Positions 19,247 to 27,491 of a stretch of 64,000 bases of DNA are shown one piece after another; position 1 is the stretch's first letter, and each line of letters opens with the position of its first letter. Origin of the DNA: Fervidobacterium pennivorans (GTDB taxonomy: Bacteria; Thermotogota; Thermotogae; Thermotogales; Fervidobacteriaceae); NCBI RefSeq assembly GCF_001644665.1, contig NZ_CP011393.1, positions 704,001-768,000 of the forward strand, written 5' to 3'. Made by a program: the position numbers and the translations under genes. The notes beneath the pieces are model-generated. The model was given only the letters and a program-made list of their open reading frames with translations, searched no databases and was not told the DNA's origin.

Positions 19247-20070
19247 ATTTTCATCTCCTTGTCAATTGTTACTACTTCTCTTTCTAAACCATCTTCAATC
19301 AGTTCCGCTGCTCTAAGACCTGACAAAATCATACCGCCAAAGATAGGTCCCATTCTGGGACCTCCGCCAACACTGACCGCAGCCATACCCATTACAAACA
19401 GTCCAGGATATATTTCTCTTGTCCCTTCTACAACAAACCTTTCACCATTTTCCGCATCCATCGGGAACTCATATTCAACACTTCCGCAACTGCAGAGATT
19501 CTCCGTGGAACCAGTAACAGATGCCAGAATTCCACGTTTAGAAAGCAATCTTACAAGGTTAGCAGGATGTCCTGTACCATCGACTGTAAATTTTGCAATA
19601 ACGCTTATTGGGTCAACGTGCAATCTTTCCCTAATTGTTGGCATCCAATTTATTACAACTCCAGAAACCCTTTTATCGTACATTACAAGGTCTTCAACAA
19701 AAACATTGTTAAACACTAATGTTCCTGCTTTTGTGGTGTGATACAATAATGCCGATGCGAAGTGTACAGAGTCAACAACCAAAAACTCCCCAAATTCTTT
19801 GTAGTTAACACCAAGTTCTTCCACATAGCCTTTCAATTCTCTTTCAAGTACCAACTCATTGAACATCATTCCTCCACCCCAAATGCCTCCACCTGGTTCG
19901 TTCTTCGCTTCAAAAATTGCGACCTTGTACCCTTTCTTAGAAAGTGCAAGAGAAAGTGCAAGAGCGCTAGGACCACATCCTGCGATAGCTACGTCAACTT
20001 CCAAACCTTTGTTCAACTTTTCAAAAAAACTTTCGACTATCAGTTTCGAGATAATCAAATCTTTCTTCAT
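19243..20070 (-). CDS. thi4: Thi4-type thiazole synthase, sulfide-dependent (His) type
   Basis: 275 residues. It makes the thiazole phosphate from NAD, glycine and sulfur. FAD/NAD-binding [38 protein letters not shown], and the C-terminal [25 protein letters not shown] are typical. The position that in yeast Thi4 is the sacrificed cysteine (in a CMDP-like motif) is histidine here (LHVDP, His151), as in the Methanocaldococcus enzyme, so it should use free sulfide catalytically. This fits an anaerobe and the absence of thiG/thiS here. ATG 20070 follows GGAGG. First gene of the operon, just behind the riboswitch. Confidence 0.93.
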   Translation of the reverse strand: MKKDLIISKLIVESFFEKLNKGLEVDVAIAGCGPSALALSLALSKKGYKVAIFEAKNEPGGGIWGGGMMFNELVLERELKGYVEELGVNYKEFGEFLVVDSVHFASALLYHTTKAGTLVFNNVFVEDLVMYDKRVSGVVINWMPTIRERLHVDPISVIAKFTVDGTGHPANLVRLLSKRGILASVTGSTENLCSCGSVEYEFPMDAENGERFVVEGTREIYPGLFVMGMAAVSVGGGPRMGPIFGGMILSGLRAAELIEDGLEREVVTIDKEMKI

Positions 20071-20094
20071 CCTTTTACACCTCCATGCTAAAAC

Positions 20095-20136
20095 TTTTTT
20101 TAAAAAACAAAGTCCCTCCGAATTTCTCGGAGGGAC
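20095..20136 (-). terminator. Riboswitch-controlled intrinsic terminator of the thiamine operon
   Basis: Read on the minus strand: GTCCCTCCGA (20136-20127), loop GAAAT, TCGGAGGGAC (20121-20112), then TTTGTTTTTT. A 10-bp GC-rich stem plus T-run ahead of thi4. The aptamer contains CGGAGGGAC (20193-20185), which can pair with the first arm of this stem instead, giving an antiterminator. Confidence 0.9.
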
Positions 20137-20178
20137 ATTTCAGTTAGAAGCACATTATTAAATCTGTAGTTTTGCGTT

Positions 20179-20276
20179 GCCCATGTCCCTCCGCCGGTAT
20201 TACCCGGATCAGGTTCAAAGGGTCGAAGGGTTGCCCCCTTCCTCTCAGCCCCGCAGTATGGAGCTCCCCTCTGGGC
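20179..20276 (-). promoter_or_regulatory. TPP riboswitch (THI box)
   Basis: Minus-strand leader of the thi operon. Conserved THI-box parts are seen: GGGGAGCTCC near the 5' side, CTGAGA (20248-20243), ACCCTTTGAACCTGATC ending near 20207, GGGTAATACCGGCG and AGGGAC. P1 is closed by GCCCA (near 20276) with TGGGC (20183-20179). Binding of thiamine pyrophosphate should fold the aptamer and let the downstream terminator form, shutting off thi4-thiC-TIM-thiDN. Confidence 0.95.
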
Positions 20277-20296
20277 TATTGAATTTTTTCACTTAA

Positions 20297-20325
20297 AATA
20301 TACCACTTCAAGATAGATACGTCAA
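20297..20325 (-). promoter_or_regulatory. Sigma-70-type promoter of the thiamine operon
   Basis: Minus strand: -35 TTGACG (20325-20320), 17-base spacer, -10 TATATT (20302-20297). It lies about 20 bases upstream of the TPP aptamer, so the transcript would start at the aptamer's 5' side. Confidence 0.85.
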
Positions 20326-20431
20326 GCTTAGAACGAAAAAACAAAACAACGCTTTATGGATTTCATTTAGAAAAATCTTAAATTTTCGCGAAAAAATAAG
20401 AATTTGTAAACAAGACAAAATAAAATGTTAG

Positions 20432-20460
20432 TTGACAAAAAAGAATAGACTTAGTATAAT
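20432..20460 (+). promoter_or_regulatory. Consensus promoter of the NADH oxidase gene
   Basis: TTGACA (20432-20437), spacer of exactly 17 bases, TATAAT (20455-20460): a perfect match to the vegetative consensus, 86 bases before the start codon. This predicts strong constitutive transcription unless a repressor acts. Confidence 0.9.
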
Positions 20461-20546
20461 CTAAGTGTATATAAGTGAATTTACTCACAAAAAGGGGTTT
20501 AAAAAAACAAAACACAATTTCTTCAATATGAAAGGAGGAAAAGTTA

Positions 20547-21920
20547 ATGAAGGTGGTTGTTATCGGTTGTACGCACGCAGGAACGGCTTTCATCACAACA
20601 GCAAAGAGGCTTTATGGTGAGAAAATCCAAATAACAACATATGAAAGAAACGACACTGTTTCATTTCTTTCTTGTGGGATTGCTTTACATGTTGGTGGAG
20701 TAGTAAAAGACCCTATGAAGCTCTTTTATTCCTCGCCCAAGTTTCTCTCAGATTTGGGAGCAAAGATGATGATGAGACATGAAGTGATAGATGTTAACCT
20801 TGAAGAAAAGTTTGTTCTTGTCAGGAATCTCGAAAATGGAGAAACATTCAAAGATGCCTTTGACAAGCTTGTAATAACTACTGGTTCATGGCCCATAATT
20901 CCAAATGTCCCTGGTGTTGATATGAAAGGTATAATGCTTTCAAAGAACTTCTACCATGCGCAGGATATTGTACAGCATTCAAAGAATGCTGATAAAATTA
21001 CTATAGTCGGAGCTGGTTATATAGGTGTTGAACTTGCAGAAGCTTTTAGACATAACAATAAAGAAGTGGTTCTGATAGATATAGCGGATAGAATCTTGGC
21101 CAAGTATTTGGACAAAGAATTTACCGATATACTTGAAAACGAGCTCACTGTAAATGGAATCAAGTTAGCGCTGGGGCAAAAAGTCGTGAAGTTTGAAGGG
21201 GAAAACGGTTTTGTGAAGAAAGTTATAACAGATAAGGACACTTTCGATACCGACATGGTTGTGCTAGCTACAGGTTTCAGACCAAACACAGATCTGTTCA
21301 AAGGCAAATTGGAAATGTTGACCAATGGCGCATTAATTGTTGATTCTTATCTGCACACGTCTCACCCTGATGTTTTTGCAGCAGGTGATAGTGCAGCGGT
21401 TTGGTATACTCCCACTAACAGTTACGAATACATCCCGCTTGCTACAAATGCTGTAAGAATGGGAACTATAGTTGCGTACAATATATTTGAAGACAAACTT
21501 AAATATCCTGGGACTCAAGGAACATCAGGTGTAAAGGTATTTTCTTATAACGTTGCCACTTCCGGCCTAAATGAATTGCTTGCTCAAGAAAAAGGTATAA
21601 ACTATGGAACAATTTACGGTATAGAAAACAACAGACCTGAATTTATGCCAGAGTATGAACCTGTTTATGTTAAGCTCCTTTACAGAAAAGATGACCATAC
21701 AATAGTTGGTGGACAAGTTATGTCAAAAGCGGATGTTACAGAAAGTGCGAACACGTTATCAATTGTTATAAAAAACAAGATGACAGTCAAAGACTTGGCA
21801 TTTGCAGATTTCTTCTTCCAGCCATATTTCAACAAGCCTTGGAACTTCTTGAATACTGTTGCATTGAAAGCTCTTGAGGGATTAGTTGAAGTTTCCGAAT
21901 CTCTCGAAAAGATAAGCTGA
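20547..21920 (+). CDS. nox: FAD-dependent NADH oxidase / CoA-disulfide reductase family
   Basis: 457 residues of the pyridine nucleotide-disulfide oxidoreductase fold. FAD motif VVVIGCTHAGTAF at the N-terminus, single redox cysteine in FLSCGIAL (Cys43, as in NADH oxidase and CoA-disulfide reductase), NAD motif ITIVGAGYIGVELAEAF, FAD motif DVFAAGDSAAVWY, and a dimerisation domain to the end. It probably reduces oxygen to water or peroxide with NADH, protecting an anaerobe; CoA-disulfide reduction is the alternative. ATG follows AAAGGAGG. Flanked by a perfect consensus promoter and a terminator, so it is a single-gene unit. Confidence 0.9.
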   Translation: MKVVVIGCTHAGTAFITTAKRLYGEKIQITTYERNDTVSFLSCGIALHVGGVVKDPMKLFYSSPKFLSDLGAKMMMRHEVIDVNLEEKFVLVRNLENGETFKDAFDKLVITTGSWPIIPNVPGVDMKGIMLSKNFYHAQDIVQHSKNADKITIVGAGYIGVELAEAFRHNNKEVVLIDIADRILAKYLDKEFTDILENELTVNGIKLALGQKVVKFEGENGFVKKVITDKDTFDTDMVVLATGFRPNTDLFKGKLEMLTNGALIVDSYLHTSHPDVFAAGDSAAVWYTPTNSYEYIPLATNAVRMGTIVAYNIFEDKLKYPGTQGTSGVKVFSYNVATSGLNELLAQEKGINYGTIYGIENNRPEFMPEYEPVYVKLLYRKDDHTIVGGQVMSKADVTESANTLSIVIKNKMTVKDLAFADFFFQPYFNKPWNFLNTVALKALEGLVEVSESLEKIS

Positions 21921-21957
21921 CTTGTTGTTTAAAGATACATGAAAGGTCAATTTTGCA

Positions 21958-21990
21958 GACCCGGGGACGTTGTCTTCCGGGTCTTTATTT
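21958..21990 (+). terminator. Intrinsic terminator after NADH oxidase gene
   Basis: GACCCGGGGAC (21958-21968) pairs with GTCTTCCGGGTC (21972-21983, with G-T pairs), followed by TTTATTTTG. Located 38 bases after the stop codon. Confidence 0.85.
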
Positions 21991-22021
21991 TGTATTGCTT
22001 GGGCAAAAGCTATCCAGGTAT

Positions 22022-22049
22022 TTGAAACTAAATTGCGTGGGTGTATAAT
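22022..22049 (+). promoter_or_regulatory. Putative promoter of nitroreductase/DUF4438 genes
   Basis: -35 TTGAAA (22022-22027), 16-base spacer, -10 TATAAT (22044-22049), downstream of a terminator and 79 bases before the next start codon. Confidence 0.65.
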
Positions 22050-22127
22050 TGTATCAGAAAAGTTTGTAATACGAACAAAAGATGTATGCAAACATAGCTC
22101 AAATACTAGGAGGTTGGGGGTGACGAA

Positions 22128-22646
22128 ATGGAATTAAAAGATGTCATCTTAAAACGGAGAAGTATAAGAAGGTTCAAAGATAAGGAAGTCTCACCAGAAA
22201 CTCTTTTAGAAATTGCAAGGTATGCTTTGTTGGCTCCGAGTGGGAGGAACTCAAAACCTGTCGATTTGATTATAGTGACTGAAAAAGACAAAATCGAGCG
22301 TATAATGAAAGCAAGAGAAGGAGCGTTTTCGTTCCTAAAAACCGCACCTGCATGTATAGTTGTTACTGCAAGTGAAGCCAGTTCAACCTGGATGTCAGAT
22401 GCCTCTATAGTGGCAACGTATATACAACTTCTGTGTGTTGATTACGGTCTTGGAAGCTGCTGGGGCCATGCACATGATCGTTTCCAAGATGGAGTGTCAG
22501 TTGAAGGGAAGATTAAAGAGCTTGTTGGTATTCCAGATGGTTACAGGGTACTTTGCGTAATAGGAATTGGATATCCGGACGAAGAAAAAAATGCGCATAC
22601 GTTAAAAGATGTTGATAATAACAAAATTCATATTGAGAAATGGTAG
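22128..22646 (+). CDS. Nitroreductase family FMN protein
   Basis: 172 residues, an FMN-dependent NAD(P)H oxidoreductase of the nitroreductase fold. N-terminal LKRRSIRRFKDKEVSPE and APSGRNSKPVDL (FMN phosphate contacts), middle DASIVATYIQLLCVDYGLGSCW, and the C-terminal LCVIGIGYPDEEK are typical. The real substrate is unknown; these proteins reduce quinones, flavins, nitro groups or enones. ATG follows AGGAGG. The DUF4438 gene starts 42 bases on, probably in the same transcript. Confidence 0.88.
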   Translation: MELKDVILKRRSIRRFKDKEVSPETLLEIARYALLAPSGRNSKPVDLIIVTEKDKIERIMKAREGAFSFLKTAPACIVVTASEASSTWMSDASIVATYIQLLCVDYGLGSCWGHAHDRFQDGVSVEGKIKELVGIPDGYRVLCVIGIGYPDEEKNAHTLKDVDNNKIHIEKW

Positions 22647-22687
22647 GTTCTTTTATATCATAACAATTGTAATGGAGGGAAAGAACG

Positions 22688-23575
22688 ATGAAAGAAGTTA
22701 ACAAGAAGAAACAAAACAGTTCTATCAAAACAAACAAAGACCAAGTTGTTCAGCTTTCAATATTGGTAGAAATAGCACACCCGGTTGTCCGTATGCCAGT
22801 TGTTGATGGTAATGGCAATTCGTTTTACATTCCCGGTGTTGGAGGTATCACATACAACTTCGGGCTTGGTGACAATGCATTCAAGATGCACGGTGACCAT
22901 ATCGAACCTGATGTTAGCGCCAAAAACAAAGACAAGGACTTAAATCCCACTTGTATGGCTCTTGCATGTATTGGGAACGAAGCAGCAGTAATATCCGGAG
23001 ATGCGAAAGGCATGAAAGGATACGTAATAGGAAAGCATGGAGGAATAGACCATATATTAATCTGGTTTCCAGAGAAAGAAAAATTAGCAGTTGGAGATAA
23101 GATACAGATTAAAGCCTGGGGACAAGGGCTTGAAATTGTTAACTATCCAGAAGTCAAAGTCATGAATATAGATCCAGATTTGTTTGAGAAGATACCGATA
23201 AAAATTAAGAATAGTAAATTGCAAGTTCCAGTTACTGCTATCGTTCCTGCACACCTAACGGGTTCTGGAATCGGAGCTGGTAATCCATCAGCTACTGACT
23301 ATGATATGAATACTTTGGATAAAGAAGAAATTAAGAAGTTCAAACTCGATAAAGTAAGGATAGGAGATTTAGTTGCAATATCAGACCACTACAACGGTTA
23401 CGGAGCCGGAGGTTACAAAGAAGGTGCCGTTTCGATAGGTGTTGTCGTTCATTCGAATTGCTACAAAACAGGACACGGTCCAGGGATGGTGATAATAATG
23501 ACCTCAAAAGAAGGAGACATAGTGCCAGTTCTCGATAAAGATAGTAATATAAAAAACTACCTCAATATACGTTGA
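22688..23575 (+). CDS. DUF4438 domain protein (TM1086-like)
   Basis: 295 residues. The whole chain from about residue 20 matches, as far as I recognise it, the DUF4438 family whose Thermotoga member TM1086 was a structural-genomics target; biochemical function is unknown. Glycine-rich conserved pieces include IPGVGGITYNFGLGDNAF, GDHIEPDVSA, GKHGGIDHI and GAGGYKEGAVSIGVVVHSNC. The first 20 residues are a basic, disordered-looking tail (KEVNKKKQNSSIKTNKDQ). ATG follows GGAGGG. Closed by a strong terminator. Confidence 0.75.
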   Translation: MKEVNKKKQNSSIKTNKDQVVQLSILVEIAHPVVRMPVVDGNGNSFYIPGVGGITYNFGLGDNAFKMHGDHIEPDVSAKNKDKDLNPTCMALACIGNEAAVISGDAKGMKGYVIGKHGGIDHILIWFPEKEKLAVGDKIQIKAWGQGLEIVNYPEVKVMNIDPDLFEKIPIKIKNSKLQVPVTAIVPAHLTGSGIGAGNPSATDYDMNTLDKEEIKKFKLDKVRIGDLVAISDHYNGYGAGGYKEGAVSIGVVVHSNCYKTGHGPGMVIIMTSKEGDIVPVLDKDSNIKNYLNIR

Positions 23576-23600
23576 CTAAAAACTTTTTGAAAACTACAAC

Positions 23601-23630
23601 ATCCCACCCGGCAACGGGTGGGATTTCTAT
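23601..23630 (+). terminator. Intrinsic terminator after DUF4438 gene
   Basis: ATCCCACCCG (23601-23610), loop GCAA, CGGGTGGGAT (23615-23624), then TTCTATT. A perfect 10-bp stem with a tetraloop. Confidence 0.88.
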
Positions 23631-23769
23631 TCTCAGTTGTAAAAGTCAGAATATTTAAGAAAATATGCAATATTGAGAAAATATTTCAAATATTACTGAT
23701 TTCCCAGAACAATCGTGGATACATTTCCGAATTTCCATATATCTTTCATAATGTTACAAGTGCTATAAT

Positions 23770-23808
23770 CTGAAAGGTGATTCATATAAAATATAATATA
23801 TGATTCAT
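23770..23808 (+). promoter_or_regulatory. Putative promoter with overlapping repeat operator
   Basis: -35 CTGAAA (23770-23775), 16-base spacer, -10 TATAAT (23792-23797). Two copies of TGATTCAT (23778-23785 and 23801-23808) flank the -10 box, and ATTCATATA/TATATGATT form an imperfect inverted repeat around it. A good candidate for control by the TetR-type regulator encoded one gene downstream, but the link is inference. Confidence 0.5.
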
Positions 23809-23863
23809 CTTTTAACAAGTCGTTATTGAAACCCACTTTGAATATACGAGGAGGTTTACTAAG

Positions 23864-24847
23864 ATGAAGTACGCAAAGATTATTTCCTCTGGGATGTACG
23901 TTCCTAAAAAAGTGATGACGAACGCGGAGTTTGAAAAGTTAACGATGTTTACTATTGACCCATATTTCTCAGATGCGATTGGTATCAATCACAGACATAT
24001 TTCAGAAGATTGGGAAACTCCTACTTATATGGCTGCAGAAGCTGCGAAGAAGGCACTCGCGCGAATTGGTATGAAACCGGAAGAAATTGATTTGATTATC
24101 GTTGGTACAGATACTCCGGAAGCGGTATCCCCACCAGATGCTCCAAGGGTTCAGTACCTCATAGGTGCCCACAAAGCAGAACCACTCGCTTTCAATGTAA
24201 ACGCATCATGTGCAAATGGAGCGTTAATGCTTGATATCGCAGCAAGGTATATAGCCATGGGGGATTACAAAAATGTCCTCGTTATAGGTACATATGCGAT
24301 GACTAAGTTCCTAAGTTGGAAATATTCATGGGAAGCTCTTTTTAGTGATGGCGCAGGTGCATTGATACTTACAGCATCAGATGAACCAGGGTTTATAGGT
24401 AGTGTGGCGCGTGCAGACGGTAGTTGGTGGCAAAACTGGGGAATATACATGGGAGCAGGCACCATGAATTTGGCAGGTTTTGAAAGAGGACTTCACAAAT
24501 TGGACCTTAGAGCTGCTTATCCATCTACAGTCAATGAGGAAGGATGGCCTATGTTGATTAATAAACTTATGGAAAAATACAACATCACAAAAGACGAAAT
24601 TGGTATGATATTCTTTACGCAAGTAAGGAAAAAGACTATTGAAAAAGTTATGGAAACACTTGGACTGCCAATAGAAAGAGCACATATGATTATGCATAAG
24701 TACGGCTACACTGGTTCTGCATGTGTCTATATGGCTTACGATGACGCATTTGACGAAGGAAAGATAGAGCAACTAGAAGGCAAGGTAGTTATCTTCTTGA
24801 CATCCGGTGTTGGGTATCAGCAAGTTGCTACTGCTTTTAGAATGTGA
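23864..24847 (+). CDS. Ketoacyl synthase III-like protein lacking the usual His and Asn
   Basis: 327 residues with the thiolase fold of FabH. The nucleophile is kept in NASCANGA (Cys116), and the C-terminal glycine-rich end resembles FabH. However, the catalytic His of the usual HQAN motif is Thr252 (FFTQVRKK), and the catalytic Asn of YGNTSA is Tyr282 (KYGYTGSA). It may still form an acyl-enzyme, but standard decarboxylating condensation is doubtful; acyl transfer or a thiolysis-like reaction are options. It is not next to other fatty-acid genes. Instead it opens a cluster with a TetR-type regulator, a CoA-transferase and an ABC importer. ATG follows CGAGGAGG. Confidence 0.8.
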   Translation: MKYAKIISSGMYVPKKVMTNAEFEKLTMFTIDPYFSDAIGINHRHISEDWETPTYMAAEAAKKALARIGMKPEEIDLIIVGTDTPEAVSPPDAPRVQYLIGAHKAEPLAFNVNASCANGALMLDIAARYIAMGDYKNVLVIGTYAMTKFLSWKYSWEALFSDGAGALILTASDEPGFIGSVARADGSWWQNWGIYMGAGTMNLAGFERGLHKLDLRAAYPSTVNEEGWPMLINKLMEKYNITKDEIGMIFFTQVRKKTIEKVMETLGLPIERAHMIMHKYGYTGSACVYMAYDDAFDEGKIEQLEGKVVIFLTSGVGYQQVATAFRM

Positions 24848-24914
24848 TGTTTAGACCTTTGTTGATTATTTACCACTTTTTTCGAATTAATTGAAGGTGT
24901 GGAGGTAATATAGA

Positions 24915-26156
24915 GTGAAGAAGAGAGAAATGCCTCAGAAAAATGTAAAAATTACTAGAAATAAAAAAGCAAAAAGGATACCTCAACGTGCTGATGGTAT
25001 AGAATCTAAGAATAAACTAAAGAAGGCTGCCATAGGACTTCTTAGTAAAAACAGCTTTTCCAACGTGTCCATTTCACAAATTACTAAGCATGCTGGCTTG
25101 AGCACTGCTGCCTTTTATCAATACTACATTAACAAGGATGAGTTGTTTCGAGAGATTGTTGACGATTTCATAAGAGACCTCAAACATTCATTGGAAGGAG
25201 AGTCTATAACAGATGTCGCACTAAAATACTTTGAATACTGCAAGAGAAATAAGAACTTAATCCAAGCCATACACCTCAACGAATATCATTTCGAATGGTT
25301 GAGGAACGAATTTGAAGATGTAATACAATCTATCTCAGAAAAGCATGGCTTAACTGATGTTGGGCTCTTCTACTTCTGGTCACCAATAAGGTTTGTAATT
25401 AACTTCGGGGAGTTGTTGGGTGTAAAGGTAGAACCTAATGTTCTTTTATCGCTCATTGTAAACGGTATTCAGAAAGAAAAGAAGGAGTTGCAAAATCTTC
25501 CGAAAGAGGTATTTACATTCACACCCGAAAAACATGTTCTCGAAGTTGATGAAAAACGAGAATTAATACTTGCAAATGCAGAAAGCTTGTTTGGAACTTA
25601 TGGTTACCAAAAAACGCAGATATATGACATCGCAAAGGCATCAGGAATCGGGGTTGGGACTATATATCTATACTTTGAAAATAAAAAGGAAATCTTACGT
25701 GAATTAGTACGATGGATAAATAAGGGGCTAAGATACAACGTTAGAAAAGCCATGGAAAATGTTAAACAGTATCCAAGGTTAGTTCAGGAAATAGCCGGGT
25801 TGTACGCCTTTGTCCAGTTCTTCAAAAGTCACGCAAACATGTATAAAATCGTCAGAGAAAGCCAGTCATTAGATTTAGAGATTGCGAAAGATTATTACAC
25901 ATCAATATTTATTCCTTACTGCAAAGCTTTAGAAAACTCATTTAATGACGGGAAACTCCAACTAAATTCGGAAAAATTCGGGACTATCGACACAAAAAGC
26001 ATTTTGCAATATATTGCTATGCTATTAATGGGAATTGGTCATTACTTGGGTGAACGATATATTCTTGCAGGCAAAGTTTCTGATACAGAAAAGTTGGAAC
26101 GTTTTTTGGAAGATATCTACGTTTACCTCTCCAAAAGCTTGGGGGTGGCAATGTGA
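24915..26156 (+). CDS. Tandem double-TetR transcriptional regulator
   Basis: 413 residues, about twice a normal TetR protein. Two separate TetR DNA-binding domains are visible: about 33-80 (KNKLKKAAIGLLSKNSFSNV, ITKHAGLSTAAFYQYYINKDELF) and about 213-262 (KRELILANAESLFGTYGYQK, IAKASGIGVGTIYLYFENKKEIL). Each is followed by a helical segment of 120-150 residues that would be its ligand domain. The first 30 residues are very basic. One chain could act as an intramolecular dimer. Start GTG 24915 has GGAGG 10 bases ahead. Its stop overlaps the CoA-transferase start by 4 bases. Confidence 0.88.
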   Translation: MKKREMPQKNVKITRNKKAKRIPQRADGIESKNKLKKAAIGLLSKNSFSNVSISQITKHAGLSTAAFYQYYINKDELFREIVDDFIRDLKHSLEGESITDVALKYFEYCKRNKNLIQAIHLNEYHFEWLRNEFEDVIQSISEKHGLTDVGLFYFWSPIRFVINFGELLGVKVEPNVLLSLIVNGIQKEKKELQNLPKEVFTFTPEKHVLEVDEKRELILANAESLFGTYGYQKTQIYDIAKASGIGVGTIYLYFENKKEILRELVRWINKGLRYNVRKAMENVKQYPRLVQEIAGLYAFVQFFKSHANMYKIVRESQSLDLEIAKDYYTSIFIPYCKALENSFNDGKLQLNSEKFGTIDTKSILQYIAMLLMGIGHYLGERYILAGKVSDTEKLERFLEDIYVYLSKSLGVAM

Positions 26157-27436
26157 ATCTAAGAGAGGAATATGAAAAGAAACTTACTGATATTGACAAG
26201 GTGTTGTCAATCCTTCAAGATAACTGGACAATCGTTGTTGGGATGACTCCCATGGAGCCGAAAGTTTTCCTGAGAAACTTGCATCGAACGCAAGCTAGTG
26301 GCCTTGAAATCTACACATGTTTAAACACAGAGCCTTATGAATTTTGTTCAAACGAAGAATATTTCAATAGATTTTACAACTATTCTTGGTTTTTCGGACC
26401 TTACAACCGAAAGCTTTCAAAAAACACATATTATGTTCCAAACAATCTGCACCAAGCTGGTATGAACCTTATACAATCTACTAAGATAAACGTTTTTGTT
26501 GGGGTAGCCTCTCCTATGGATGAAAAAGGGTTCTTCACATTGTCGGCAAGTGTTGTCTACGAGAAGGATGTGCTTGAGAATGCAGATATAGTTGTCCTCG
26601 AAGTAAATCCAAACGCTCCAAGAACTCATGGTGATACTCACGTCCACATTTCCGAAGTTGATTACATAGTGGAGGTAGACTATCCTTTGCCACAAGCAGA
26701 GCTTCTCGAACCAGCCGAAGTTGAGAAAAAGATAGCAGAACATATTGTGGAACTTATAGAAGATGGTGCGACTATTCAACTTGGAATTGGCGGGATACCA
26801 AATGCTGTTGCGAAGTTCTTAGTTGACAAAAAAGATTTAGGTATACACACAGAGATGTTCACGGAGAGTATGATAGACCTCTTTGAAGCAGGAGTTATCA
26901 CGAATAAGAAAAAAACTCTTTGGAACGGAAAGTTCGTATGTACTTTTGCTTATGGCAGCCAGAGAATGTATAAGTTCATCGATGATAATCCATCAGTGCT
27001 ATTTTTGAGAGGCAGGTATGTGAACGACCCCTACATCATAGCCCAAAACGACAAAATGGTCAGTATAAACACTGCACTCATGGTTGATTTGACAGGAAAT
27101 GTTTGCTCCGAAGCAATTGGAACAAGTCATTACAGTGGTACAGGCGGTCAACTGGACACTCATAGGGGAGCTGTAAAGAGCAAAGGAGGCAAGGGCATTA
27201 TAGCAATGAGGTCTACTGCAAAAGATGGTCAGGTCTCCACGATAGTTCCGTTACTTCCACAAGGGTCACCCATCACGGTTCCACGGCAAGAACTGGATTA
27301 CGTTGTGACAGAGTGGGGTGCGGTAAGACTTAGAGGATTACCAACAAGGAAACGTGCACTTGCGTTAATATCAATAGCGCATCCAGATTTTCGTGATTAC
27401 TTAACAAAAGAGGCTCAAAAACTGGGATTAATCTGA
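26153..27436 (+). CDS. Acetyl-CoA hydrolase/4-hydroxybutyrate CoA-transferase family
   Basis: 427 residues of the class I CoA-transferase family. QLGIGGIPNAVAKFL forms the CoA-binding loop; LGIHTEMFTESMIDLFEAG includes the segment expected to hold the catalytic Glu; GTSHYSGTGGQLD, GSPITVPRQELDYVVTEWG and LRGLPTRKRALALISIAHPDFR are conserved in this family. It moves CoA between acetyl-CoA and another carboxylate, so it would activate an imported acid or recover CoA. Start GTG 26153 overlaps the regulator stop (GTGA) and is preceded by GGGGGTGG. Confidence 0.88.
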   Translation: MNLREEYEKKLTDIDKVLSILQDNWTIVVGMTPMEPKVFLRNLHRTQASGLEIYTCLNTEPYEFCSNEEYFNRFYNYSWFFGPYNRKLSKNTYYVPNNLHQAGMNLIQSTKINVFVGVASPMDEKGFFTLSASVVYEKDVLENADIVVLEVNPNAPRTHGDTHVHISEVDYIVEVDYPLPQAELLEPAEVEKKIAEHIVELIEDGATIQLGIGGIPNAVAKFLVDKKDLGIHTEMFTESMIDLFEAGVITNKKKTLWNGKFVCTFAYGSQRMYKFIDDNPSVLFLRGRYVNDPYIIAQNDKMVSINTALMVDLTGNVCSEAIGTSHYSGTGGQLDTHRGAVKSKGGKGIIAMRSTAKDGQVSTIVPLLPQGSPITVPRQELDYVVTEWGAVRLRGLPTRKRALALISIAHPDFRDYLTKEAQKLGLI

Positions 27437-27491
27437 GTGTGTAGAGCTCATTTTTGCTACCATTTTCATTCCATCATAGGAGGTGGGTTGT

